Assembly: GCF_047495875.1 (NCBI RefSeq) | Contig: NC_092459.1 | Coordinates: 37,119,490 to 37,183,489 of the forward strand | DNA length: 64,000 bases | Origin: Pithys albifrons albifrons | Lineage: Eukaryota > Chordata > Aves > Passeriformes > Thamnophilidae | Direction: 5' to 3' | Shown: in pieces, positions 25,696 through 36,628 of the stretch | Layout: each line of letters starts with the position of its first letter | Position numbering within the stretch: position 1 is the first letter of the stretch | Made by a program: the position numbers and the translations under genes | Notes under the pieces: model-generated | Seen by the model: the letters and a program-made list of their open reading frames with translations, nothing else | Told to the model about the DNA's origin: nothing | Databases searched by the model: none

Positions 25696-27412
25696 TTTAC
25701 CATGCATCACCATCTCTAAATGAAAGTGTTAGCTACCTCCTTTAATAAAGAAAATGAACTGTTAGAAGGGACAAGACAGTCTTCCTCCTCTTGTAATCAT
25801 TTTAACTCTTCTAATCTGACATCAACAACAACCCATTTATGTCATTACTTACTCGAAAATATGCTATTGGAACGTAGCATTGACTTTCTATAATGTCTAC
25901 TAAATGTGTATTAAAGATTTTGTTAGAGATATAATCCTGACAAATATGAAGTCAGAGTACCATAACTTTTCTCATAGTTTCAACTATTATTTTTATTATT
26001 AAAATTGAAATTACTACATATTTAATGTTACCTAATATATCAATTAAACAATCTGCAATTCAGCATATGTTCTGCCACTGGCTTGTAAGGTGTCCTGTTT
26101 AAGTTAAGAAAACATAACAGAAGTTGTAGAAGGCAACTATTTTGTAATCAGTGTCATGGTGATGCAGGACTATACATTACTTTTAAACCAAAAGCTTCAA
26201 TATGCAAACTCTATTATCTGGAAAAGATAGCTATTAGCACTGTGTCCTGTTCTTTTGTTTGCCTTCTAATGAGTGGTATTTCAATGTGTGTTTGTGTTAT
26301 AGTGAGTTGCAAAACATTTTTCATAGGGAAATGAAAAATATTGCTGTGCAAAATAATGTCTAATGAGGCATTTTTCACAAATTTTAGGATTCAAATTTGA
26401 GAACTAAAGAGTGCCTTGAATTGAGAGAATAATAGAAGATTATGTGGCAGTTGAGAACTGCTTTGGTTTGCTATTTGCTAATTTCCTGATGTTCAAATAA
26501 TTTAATAAAGAAAGTATAAGTTTCCTTTTTTTTATATCTAGCATTCCTTTCCACACAGATCTTTGGTTTGTAATTAAAAAAGACAGCTAAACAAAATTCC
26601 TCAGTATCTGTTTATTTTCCCAGAGTGTTTATAGTGTAAGGTCCTGATCTTACATGGTCTTACATGTGTGAATAATTTTAAGTGGATGAGCAGAATTAAA
26701 ATGTTTGCAGAAGTATTTATAGGAATAAGGATTTAATCCAGTTGATTGCCTCCGCTTGTGAAAAAAGTGCTCCTTTTGGAAAGAGGACTTGCCTTTGTTT
26801 CTTTAGATTTCTTAGCTCAAGAGAAACCTTTCTCAAGTCTGAGTGTATCTTCAGTGTTCATAGATAGAAAGGCAAAGTTTAGATACTTTAAAAAGACAAG
26901 AGACATGACATGTGCCATTAAGGACATTTGCTACCTTTATTAGTAGAAAAAACAGGTAAGTGAATTAGATAAAAAAAAAACAAAAACACCTTTCCCTTCT
27001 ATACCTGCACAGACACAGTAAAGAACCAGACTTAATGGTTAGATGTTAAGGAACAAAACTCCATGTTCATCATAGGGGGAAATTTCTTAAGGTAAGTATT
27101 TAAGAAAAAGATTATGGTTTCTAATCTTCTAGGAATACTATGCAAACAGAACCCTTACAGAGAGACTTGAGTCTGAGATGTACATGGAGTAAGAGGGTAG
27201 CCATTTTCAACCATGGCAGACTTTCATTTAAGCCCACAAGCCCCAGACCTTTCCATTTCCTGGCAGCCCAGTCTGCTGGAGACGGGAAAAGCAACAGCCA
27301 TGAGACAAGGCACTCTGGGGCTGAAGTCCCTGAAAGTGGCTCTGTGAGCTGCCTTGTCTTCTTTAAGAAGGGCAGAAGAGCAAAAGGAAGAGCATGGAGA
27401 ATAGTGTGGGAA
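25696..27412. other. Unique AT-rich sequence, no gene recognised
   Basis: No recognised gene. The DNA turns GC-richer from about 27130 onward, next to the GTGA microsatellite. A donor-like CAGGTAAGT lies at 26953-26961, but no matching upstream acceptor and open frame stand out. The frame at 26746-26943 (+) stops before it. Confidence 0.5.
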
Positions 27413-27503
27413 TAGTGAGCTAGTGAGTGAGTGAATGAGTGAGTGAGTGAGTGAGTGAGTGAGTGAGTGAGTGAGTGAGTGAGTGAGTGAGTGAGTGAGT
27501 GAT
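27413..27503. repeat. (GTGA)n microsatellite
   Basis: About twenty GTGA units with two irregular units near the left end (GCTAGTGA, GAATGA). On the minus strand the TCAC repeat has no stop in any frame, so two minus-strand frames (27121-27582 and 27224-27847) are stretched through it and show serine-leucine-threonine-histidine repeats. These are not genes. Confidence 0.97.
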
Positions 27504-28592
27504 AACAAATTGCCTGCCTGAAAAGCTGATAGACACCCATGGGGCCCTTTGTGTCTTTTAATTCCCCGGGTTCCAAATGCATGTGATGATGTGCAAATCT
27601 TGAGCATCTCTGGACCTTTCTTACCAGGCAAGCAGCTGGAAGGAAGACATCTGCACTGTGAACTTATTGCGAGAGATGATTCTCTCACCTCCCTCATGCG
27701 CCCCTCCTGGTCAGCGCTCTCTTTGATGTATGAAGGCATGTGTGCGTGTGTGTGTATATTCAGGGATGCCTGCAGTTTCCCTTTTCCAGGAAAGCCAGGA
27801 CTAGTCTGAGGAGTCTGAATCATGGGCAGTTTTTCAGATATTACCACAGAAGGAAGTAAACATATGACTAATAATGAATGACCTGATTAATAGCATAGTT
27901 CAGGCAAAGATGTCTGTGAGAAAAATGGTACCAAAAGTTGAGTTACCCTGAACTGTGCCAGGAAACAACAATTCAGGGTGAAACAGGACATATTTTTATT
28001 TTGAGACACTGCCAGGTTATTTCTCACAGCACTATCTTTAGTCAGTTTATTCAAAGACATCCAGAGGCCACATGTGGTTCTCAACAAACCTATCCCAAAA
28101 GAAAAGGCTGACAACATCACCCATCTTTCCTGGCATTTTAATTTCCATCTTGCTTCAATTCAAAACACTTCTGAACATGAGGCAGTGGGGACAGGACTAA
28201 CTAGAGTCTAAGGAGCTGCACCACCATCCTGGGACATGCTGGATGATTCTGCACTGCGTCTGCCTGGCATGGAAATAACTAACTTTCATCACAGCAGTCT
28301 GTAGGGTGCTCTGTTTTAGATTTGTGACTAACACAGTACACACAACATGTTAATGTTTTGACTAATGAACAGTAAAAGCTCAGCATCAAGGCTTTCACTT
28401 AAACTCACTGCCCTCTGCAGTGAGTAGGCTGGGACTGGACAAGAATCTGGCAGGAAAAAGCTGGTACAGCTGGCATGAACTGGCCACGTAGAGTCACGCT
28501 CGGCAATAAAAGAGATGACTGTTGTTTGTAGTTTGGCTGGACACCGGTCTGCTTGTGGGAGTGGTGAATGATTGCCCCTGCATCTCCTGTGG
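27504..28592. other. Unique, moderately GC-richer sequence, no gene recognised
   Basis: 27530-27830 is GC-richer than the surroundings and includes a short GTGTGTGT run near 27741-27755. No open frame independent of the microsatellite is convincing. 28140-28590 is ordinary sequence. Confidence 0.5.
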
Positions 28593-28637
28593 TGTTTTGT
28601 TTTGTTTTGTTTTTTTTGTTTTGTTTTGTTTTGTTTT
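28593..28637. repeat. (TTTTG)n microsatellite
   Basis: About nine TTTTG units interrupted by one T8 run. It lies on the + strand as TTTTG and on the minus strand as CAAAA. The overlapping frames on both strands (28494-28827) are repeat translations. Confidence 0.95.
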
Positions 28638-31600
28638 CCCCACTGTCTTTAATTTATTAAACTTTCCCACAACCCACAACTTCTCTCTCTTTTGCTCTTA
28701 TTTTCTCCTCATCTTTCTCAGGAAGGGAAGGTGGGTTGAGCAAGTGGCTGTATTGGTGCTTAGATACTGGGAAGGATTAAGCCACCACATGTCCTACAAC
28801 ATTTGCTCACAGTCACGGTCTTTCTAGCCTGGAGTGATATATATATTTTTTTACTTGCACTGTGCCATACCTCCAACCTTGTATGGAATGCCAAAACTCT
28901 GACTCAGAGATAAGAAATGAAAAAGAAAATTATAATTCCAAGATCACTAGGGGAATGTGGCTAGGCACAATCTCAAGAATGTTTTGTCAGATAAACATCT
29001 ATTTGGCTTTTCTCCATCTCGGAGTTTATATGTCTGTACACATTGACAGTGAGTACCATTTCTGGACTCTGAAGGTCAGTGAGGGAATCTGTAGTGTTAC
29101 GTGATATCTGCTTGTATGGCAAAGCAGGACTGCTTTGTACTACTGCAGCATTTAACATTCATTTCACTGGAATAATTTGGATTAGTGGTCTTTCTCAGAC
29201 ACTCTCTGGTTCATTCCACTTGTTTCTATTGTTCCACTGTCATTGTGTGCTGCTCAGCACAGCACCTGCTGGGCTACTAAAAGCCTTGTGTCAGCAGCTG
29301 TCGGTTTACACTGTTAAGTTTTCCTTTTACTCCTTCTGACTGGTGCTGTGGAAGCAAACGCTGCTGTCTTACTCCCTTTGCTTGCCAGGCAGCTGTAGCC
29401 CTTCTCAGATTCCAGAGGATGAATCCATTATTAATTTTTTATCAGTCCTCAGCTATCTGATCTTTCTGTTACAAATACAAGTAGAATATGGCTCAGAGAT
29501 GGTAGTCCCTCCAGAACCATCCCATTGTTGGGTTAGCACCAAGGAAACATGATTGTGCATCATAACTAACACAGCTGAACACGGCTTAAGCCTTGCAACG
29601 CTCATCAGAGAGAGCAGAGAGCAGGCTTGAGCTTTTTTTCCTTTTTTAAAAAATGTGTTAAGTTCCAGTAAACTGTTTCCACAGAAATTCCTTTCTGCTA
29701 TCTGGGAAAGAATATAATCCAACAACAAGAACAAAAAAAATCATATAACTATCACAGCGTTTTATAACTTACAGTTTACTGGAAATCACTGTAGCTGCTG
29801 ACTGGCAGCAGTCTAATGGCACAGAAGTGAATCAGAAAGTAAACAGCTTACACTGCAGCTTTTCACCTTGCTATGAAATATAGCACTGCCAATGGATGGC
29901 ATGCATGGGGCCAAAGAAATGAAGGTGAGAGAGGTAACTGCAGACAACTAACTCCCACTCCAAGCCAGCAGATTCCTATGGCATATGCAGCTATGGTTCT
30001 GAGCTGAAGTCAGAAACATTTTTGGTGCACAGGATGAGAAGACAGTTAAATGTACATTGAAATGCAATGAAGTACCATTTCTTAAAAGATACAAGCTATT
30101 GTTGTAAATGGAAACGTGTGCAAAGTGTTGCTTTTTTTGTTTTGGTTTGGTTTGTTTGTTTGTTTTTTTTTAATTCTTAACAATTAACTCTCTCCTTTTA
30201 AGGAAATTCTTTGTCACTTCAAATGTTAAATCAATGTCACAGGTGCATGGTTCTTTGTTTTCCCTGTAAGAGGGCATATTGCTTTACAAGCAGATGCTAT
30301 ATTTTAATAAAAAGGTATTTTGCACTGAATTTCAATATAATAGAAATGGACATACTGTTGCATGCTTTCAAGTGTAATAAAATAGATTCATTATAGTACA
30401 AGAAAGATTTTGAGTTTGAAAATATGTTTTCTTCAGGATATTTAATAGAGAAGAACATATCATTCCTCTATATAAATTGATAGAAACAGGATGCAATCAC
30501 TGTGAGAATGTGCACCCATTAACCAGACCAGAAAAGGAAGGATTGTGATGAATATGTTTGTGATTTTCACATCTCACAGATAAATTCTATCAACCAGAAA
30601 TGAAAGCCATTTTCCCCCTAAAAATAACCCCAAACTGAATACGGGTTTGTATAAAATGCATGGTAGGTCCTTGAATTTAAAGACTTCTCTACTTAGCAAT
30701 ACCTCATAAAGTAATTGGAGTAATAAATACTCCACTTGCTTACAACTAAAGCTTATACAAATAAACACTAGAGATTAAGATATGGCAGAATAAGTGTATT
30801 GAGATAGCCACTGAATAAAAAGACTGGGCTTTTTATCACAAAAACATAGATGGAGCTTAAGGAAGGCTGAGTTCTGTTTCTGATTTGTCTGCAGAAAGTC
30901 TGTGTATTCTTGGTCAAATCACATAGAGGCACTTCTAAGTACTTATTTAACTGCCTCTGTGACTCTTATCTTAAAAGTGGTGTGGGATCATGTAACTCAA
31001 GTCAATGAAACTTAGACAATCATGCTTTCTAGGGCAGGCTTTAGTGTGGTTACAGAGGAGAGGTGCAAAGTCTATGCTCACTAGACTGTTTGTAAATCAC
31101 TTTAAATTACTTCATTGACCAATTAGTTGTTGTGTTACTTTAATTTTGCATAGTCTTCTATTCTCCAAAGTAAAGTTTATAAAAAATACTATGTGGTCTC
31201 TGACCATCATATAAAATTGAAACCATGAAAGTTATTATATAACAGATTTTGTGGATGCCAAATATTTTCAGACAACAACTAAATCCATTAATAGAAGATA
31301 AACTGACCAGAGATATCAAGAAAAAAGATTATACCCTCAGTTTAGAATTCCCTTCACACTACTACAACCTGGGTTATATTAATAAGAATTATTGCATACA
31401 TTTCTTCTTCCTCTGCTAGCTACTGTTAGGAAAAAAAGTGGATGGACTCTGCATTCAGCCTTATACACCCATTTTGATGATTTTAATTACTGACTGACTT
31501 TCCATCATGGCAAAATAATTAACTACATATATTTGAATAGCAGTGAGAAAGGAATCAAACTGAGAATATAGTAACTAAGCCAAAGATGTTCTCAGACTTC

Positions 31601-32429
31601 TTTCTGTTTTCGCCCAAACCGGTTTAAAGATTGTGCTTTGCTACTTCCAATTGGTGTATCTTTCAAAGAAACTGTAATAAGCTAACAGTCATGTTAGTCT
31701 CATCATAGAGCATACAATGCAAGAAATGGACAAAATCTCCCATAAAAATACAGCTATTTTAGACTGCTGATTCATTTAATATTCTGAAAGAAGATATGGA
31801 AATGATTGTTCTGATTGTTTACTCTTTTCTAAAACTAACTATAACAGCCAACTTCAGTAGCATATTGTACTAAATTGTAATTATCGTGGGTGTGGTATAA
31901 AACCTTAGATGTATAGACAAAGAAATAGACTTCCCATTTCAGAAAGACCTGGGTGTATAGCTTGCTGAAATTTCAGATGACAAATAGATCGGGTGTGGGG
32001 GGGTTTAATGTTATACTAAAAATTCTCTGCACAATTTCCCTCAAGGTAGTTTCCTCCCTTCTATTGCAAACTCCAAAGTTCTACGACTCACTTAATGTTT
32101 ACACAAATATTCCACACTTGGAACCAGCATAGCAAAGACTGAAGAAGTGGCTGTCCACAGCTTTATCTAATACCAAAAGTTATTTCAATGAAAATAGAGT
32201 ACAAAATTCATTCCCACACTTCACAACTAGGTCTTTCAGAGATTGCAGCTTTTGAACAAAAGTATTATAAACCACAGAAGAAACCCCTTGAGTTTTGATA
32301 TTTGAGGAAATTGTCTCTCAAAAATGATGAATTCTCATCTGAACCAAAGGATTGAAATTGTTCCTTACATTTCTCTGTAAGTTTATAACTTTTTATAACA
32401 TTCCTCTTAAATAACACAGAGAAGCCAAA
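28638..32429. other. Unique AT-rich sequence, no gene recognised
   Basis: A T/G-rich low-complexity run (TTTTG, GGTTT, GTTT units) lies at 30131-30172. A possible but weak MIR-like fragment lies near 30910-30990. No exon or gene is recognised. The small frames in 28862-29734 overlap one another on both strands. Confidence 0.5.
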
Positions 32430-33250
32430 TGCATAGAAAATTCGCAGCGAGTTGCTGAGTCCCATAGCCTGGCAGAGGTGAGGCTGCCACACAGCTGTGG
32501 TCCTAGGTCCAGCCAGCACCCTGATTGAGCTAAGCACCTATTCTTGATAGGCATACACTCACATATGTACTCTTCCACAATACACATATACATACTTACA
32601 TGACTGGCCACACAAAGTAGCAGACAGAAACACTGACACAAATATAGGTAGCACAGGCAGCTTGCCTTTTCCCATCTCTGGCAGCTCAGGATGAAGGTCT
32701 TTTAGTGGGAAATTTATACACACATTGCGGATCCTTTCAGTAGCTGGCTCTAGATACCTAGTCTGCACAGTAGCTGGCCCCTGAATCCTAAGGTTTCCCA
32801 GTTTCCTCATGCACAAAAATACAAGATACAAAAGAGTCTGACCCTTGCAACTCACAGTCATGCCAGTGCTGGCTTGGATCACCTGTATCGTCTCAGATCA
32901 TTCTGGTCTCTACAGCTGCTCCTATACTTGTCTCCCAATGTCTGTCATACTCACCACCTAAGTTGGATGTTAGGCTAGTGAACACGTGCCAACATGTAGC
33001 ATTTCAGCCTCTCAAGTTGCTGAAACCCAAGATATATGAGCCCTACGATCTGTGGTCCCCAGTTCTGTCTGCTGACATTTAGGTCTCCAAGTACACACAT
33101 GCATGCTGAAAATAAAGAGCATTGCTTAGAAAAGTAGTTGGAAATAGAGATTTTTGAGAGTACAGGACAGTCCAAGGTTATCAGACATAGAGCATGGCCA
33201 GACAAACATGTTGACCAGCTGACGAACATTGACTGATGAAATAATGATCT
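32430..33250 (-). other. Unclassified, compositionally distinct block, possibly a decayed LTR or other interspersed repeat
   Basis: Less AT-rich than the neighbouring DNA, and it directly adjoins the LTR at 33259-33777. On the minus strand it contains an 11-base direct repeat (GCCAGCTACTG, two copies within about 45 bases near 32735-32785), then a TATA-like GTGTATAAATTT. It also holds a stop-poor frame of 107 codons (32559-32882, -). I cannot name a family. An internal retroviral sequence or an older LTR are possible, but so is unique DNA. Confidence 0.3.
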
Positions 33251-33258
33251 ACTCCAAC

Positions 33259-33777
33259 CCAGCAGAATGAAGACACAGAAGTGAACATTTATTGAGGGAC
33301 TCACAGATACTTATAAGGTTTTGAGGGGAAGGTTCTGGAATTTGCACGCCATTAGGTGAGGGTAGGGATGGAGTGAGCAACTGACAACTGGATAGCCAAT
33401 GGGGAACAATTTGACAAATGACAGGAGAACTAACCAATAGGAACCCAGGGACTGGGGCAGAGGTGGAAACGCATAGAAGTGGCAGATGCAGCGCTGGCAG
33501 CTGCATCAGCAATTCAAGGCAGCAGCAATCCTGAAATTGCCCCTGCAGGCCCTTGCTGCTGCTGTGTGACAGCAGCAGCAGCCGCAGTGCCAACCGTGTT
33601 GTTAACGCGGCTCAAGGATGCCCCTTGGCGGCACAGCCCTGACCCAGGAGACAGCCCCTGCGTCTAATCGGCATGATGCCTCACTGGGGGCAAAGCCTCT
33701 GGGGAAATACACTGTGGGGTGGGTGACAATAAAACCTTTTGAACTAAAACCTATACAGTAAAAGACAGAACTTTTAA
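33259..33777 (-). mobile_element. Probable retroviral LTR (copy A of a two-copy family), minus sense
   Basis: Read on the minus strand it has retroviral U3-R-U5 order: a CTG/CAG-rich GC block, two inverted CCAAT boxes (CCAAT on + at 33396-33400 and 33434-33438), a TATA box (CTTATAAG, 33310-33317) and an AATAAA signal (33288-33293) only about 20 bases further on. That implies a very short R region, as in alpha/betaretroviruses. It shares its CCAAT, TATA and poly-A region and its left end (ACAGAACTTTTA on +) with the element at 63395-63725. ACTCCAAC occurs at both flanks (33251-33258, 33778-33785), but the ends are not TG...CA, so the borders are approximate. No retroviral coding sequence is visible. 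Confidence 0.6.
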
Positions 33778-33785
33778 ACTCCAAC

Positions 33786-34950
33786 AAGGCTCTTATGTAT
33801 GTGACTGGTCTGATCCATGCTGCTCTTCAGCACTGTCTTCTTTTCAGGTCCATTTTAGCATTGTCCCGCAACCAGCAGCCTGTTGAGAGGTACCTGCCCC
33901 CTTTTCTCGCTTTATCTCTCTGTTTTTCCGTTCTTGTTACTTCACAAGTCATGCAGATCCCTTCCTTTCCCTGCCTTTGGTATCTCCTCTAATTATCTCG
34001 TAATAGATTTGTACAATACAAAAAATGTTCCCCCACTACATCCCATAATGAATTGGCTACCTCTGTAGATAGTATCTGCTGGAGCCTGGAGGCCCTCTCC
34101 TGTTGACTGATAGTGATGAGCCTCAGTCACAGACCAAGGGGCTGACTTGGTCCTGAGATACCCTGGAAGGGGCTGAGTTGGAGAAACTCATCCTCCTGCC
34201 GATTGTTGTGCCTTCAGGCTTCTTCAAGTGTGTGAGGACCCTTTAATCACAAAACCTATCACAGTACAAATTAATCTGAAGCTGTTTTTGTCTATTTGCT
34301 TTGCAATTACATCATTACAATACTATGTTGCAGGTCTAGTTGGACAGGGACAAAAACACTTTTGTAAATCTGTAGGATCATATTTCAGTCATCTGTTGGC
34401 TTTTGGGGAATCTCTATTCAGAGAGGAACAAGAAGTTAAATTTATCTATTCATTGCATCTCCTTTGCACCTAAACTTTGTAATTCCTGTTCCTAAATTAA
34501 GTGGGGTCCTTTGCTATGTGGAATGAAGTCATAAACTCTGAGAACTTCAAAACAGAGATCACCTTTTCTGTCCAGTTAAGTTGCTTAATCTTCTCTAGGT
34601 CTAACTTTTAGATGAAACTGAAGGAAGAATGGAGAATACAGTTAACTAGGGCATGTCACCAGCAAGACTCTTCCTCTTCTCACATAAAAGCAGTTATAGA
34701 GAAATCAAAACAATTTATAGCATCCTAAGGCAGCAATCTAAACCAGGCCAGACTAATTACAGACTGAAATGGCCAATATCTCTACACTGATAAAGGCAAT
34801 CCAGGGTGATAAACTCCGATGTAAACACTGTAGGTATCAACATTTAATGTGATATATCTCACCTTACACTCATTAGTTAGATGTATAATAGAAGAGAACT
34901 GAGTAAAAAACTGATATAGAAAACTTTAAAGTCATCTGCCTTCAGCATGT
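33786..34950. other. Unique sequence, no gene recognised
   Basis: Mixed composition; 33790-34220 is somewhat GC-richer and pyrimidine-rich. The frames at 33795-34068 and 34228-34473 (+) show no recognisable family. Confidence 0.5.
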
Positions 34951-34953
34951 GTA

Positions 34954-34993
34954 ATATATCTATATATCTATGTGTATAGATATATAGATATAT
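34954..34993. repeat. Perfect 18-bp palindrome with 4-nt loop (cruciform-prone)
   Basis: The left arm at 34954-34971 (ATATATCTATATATCTAT) and the right arm at 34976-34993 are exact reverse complements around the loop GTGT. It sits 25 bases left of a long (TA)n tract. Such AT-rich palindromes are prone to cruciform extrusion and breakage. Confidence 0.9.
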
Positions 34994-35011
34994 ATGTATC
35001 CCTCATACATG

Positions 35012-35017
<6 letters not shown>

Positions 35018-35061
<44 letters not shown>
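35018..35061. repeat. (TA)n microsatellite
   Basis: About 21 uninterrupted TA units follow the palindrome at 34954-34993, so the 110-bp region is almost entirely A and T with high self-complementarity. Confidence 0.95.
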
Positions 35062-35064
<3 letters not shown>

Positions 35065-35305
35065 TAACATGAGAACTGATGAATTAGAAACTTAAATTTC
35101 AGTACTGGTAAAGTGTCTAAATAAGGTAAAATGCATCTCTTTCCATATTTCCTGTATGAAATCAGAGGGTGAGTAAGCTTAGCAGGTGTGTAATGCAAAT
35201 GTGTTTGCATTACTTTTACAATAGCATGAGCTTAAGGCAAAAAGGCCAGTCCAGAATTTTCAATGAGTTTTTCAAAAGTTTCTAATTTTCTCTTCCAATT
35301 TTTAG

Positions 35306-35383
35306 AGGACTTATTAATTAGAATCTGTGAAGACAAGATCAGGGAAAAAAACCGACAAGATCACAAAATACAACATGTTACAG
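35306..35383 (+). other. Candidate exon-like segment 1
   Basis: A 78-bp segment is preceded by a pyrimidine-rich acceptor (TTTCTCTTCCAATTTTTAG) and followed by a good donor (ACAG|GTAAAG). It is open in a phase 1-1 frame encoding DLLIRICEDKIREKNR and a further ten residues, charged and helix-like. I do not recognise the protein. It lies 0.4 and 1.2 kb upstream of two similar segments on the same strand. It could be a coding exon, a non-coding RNA exon, or a chance match to splice consensus in AT-rich DNA. Confidence 0.28.
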
Positions 35384-35759
35384 GTAAAGAAACCAGGTTC
35401 TTGGTTGTTATTTTGTTTGGGGTTTTTTTCAGGAACTATATTCGTAACCTCTAGACTACTCATTCCTTCTGTCACATGACAAGTTAGGCTTGACCTGATA
35501 AAGGCAAATTTTGGAGGAGCTAGGCAAAAGACAATATATGACTTAAGCACGGGTGAAAATTTCGGCTTTGTGCTCATAAATTCATGCTCGGTATTTCTTC
35601 AGATGCCTCCTTGATTTGATATGATCATTTAACTGCAGCTTACTCAAAGGCATTTTTTTTTGGTGTTACATTAGCCGTGATTCATACACTACTTTTCTTT
35701 TTTCTTTCTTTTTTTTCTCTGTCCTTGTTATGCCTTACAAATTTTGTTCCATATTACAG

Positions 35760-35814
35760 TTCTTGTCATAGTTCCTGTAAGACTGATTTGGCAGCTGCCA
35801 AGATGCAGTCAGAG
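35760..35814 (+). other. Candidate exon-like segment 2
   Basis: A 55-bp segment follows a long pyrimidine-rich tract with acceptor TTTTGTTCCATATTACAG and ends at a good donor (GAG|GTGAGG). Two frames are open. In the frame continuing from segment 1 it reads LVIVPVRLIWQLPRCSQ. The alternative frame, open also across the following DNA to about 35928, reads SCHSSCKTDLAAAKMQSE. Neither is recognised. Confidence 0.25.
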
Positions 35815-36574
35815 GTGAGGTCCATGATAGGGAAGTACTTAAGCACAGGTGACAGGCTGCACGGCAGCAGCAGCATGACATTTTATCCGGAGATACAGAC
35901 AATGCAGGCAGTAGCACTCTGCATTTGATACACACAGGGGACATCTGTGGTAAGGGTGGCAGTGTACAAGTAAGTGTTTTGAAAGATTATGACAGGCAAA
36001 ATCTGACTTTTATTAAGAAATGGGGGAGAAAAAAAGGAATATAATGGAAACAAAAAAAAAAATAGACTCTATATCTTGAGATCAATTTCATCCTGCATTA
36101 AATAAGTTCTATGTATACTGTACACGCACAACATTAAAAAGTACTTGCCACAGAGTCCCAGACTTTGAAAAGACTTGAGTGTCCCTGCCAAATGTTCATT
36201 AAACATGACTTTGTTCTATAAGTGTTCCACCAGTTACACTGACATGAGTAAAAGTGGCAGTAGTAGGTTCCTCTTTGACAAAAGCAAAACCAGGTATGAA
36301 TCATTCATTTTGGTTTAAATTTCCCTGAAGACACATTTAAGTCTGTATTGCTTGTAATTCTCAGAAGAAAAAAAAAGAATGGAATATTGAACTATGCCAA
36401 GACTCTTCTGAAAAGTTAGGAGTCATGTATTCAAGAGTGAGCACCAATATCTCTCATTCATTCAACATTGAATTTTATTTTTAAAGACCTTTAAAGGAAG
36501 AAAATAAGGATAAAATGGTTCGTGGAGGCCCACCACTGGATAACCATCTTTTTACTTTTTTTGATCTTTTGCAG

Positions 36575-36628
36575 ATCAACCCCAGTGTTGTCAGTGAGTT
36601 CTTACAGACAGAAGAGCCAGCAGTGGAG
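36575..36628 (+). other. Candidate exon-like segment 3
   Basis: A 54-bp segment lies behind a strong acceptor (TTTTTTTGATCTTTTGCAG) and before a strong donor (GAG|GTATGT). In phase 0 it encodes INPSVVSEFLQTEEPAVE, an acidic, protein-like peptide of 18 residues. A second frame is open too and would continue from segments 1 and 2. A 54-bp microexon with consensus signals on both sides is the best single exon candidate in the window, but I cannot name a gene, and the frame that reads best here does not join the frame of segment 1. Confidence 0.32.

Noticed and set aside
27121..27847. Minus-strand frames of 153 and 207 codons with SLTH repeats
   Set aside because: They are created by the stop-free TCAC microsatellite; flanking parts show no conserved domain.
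30905..31000. Possible MIR-like fragment (GGTCAAATCACA ... CTGTGACTC)
   Set aside because: Matches are too short and spaced irregularly compared with the MIR core.
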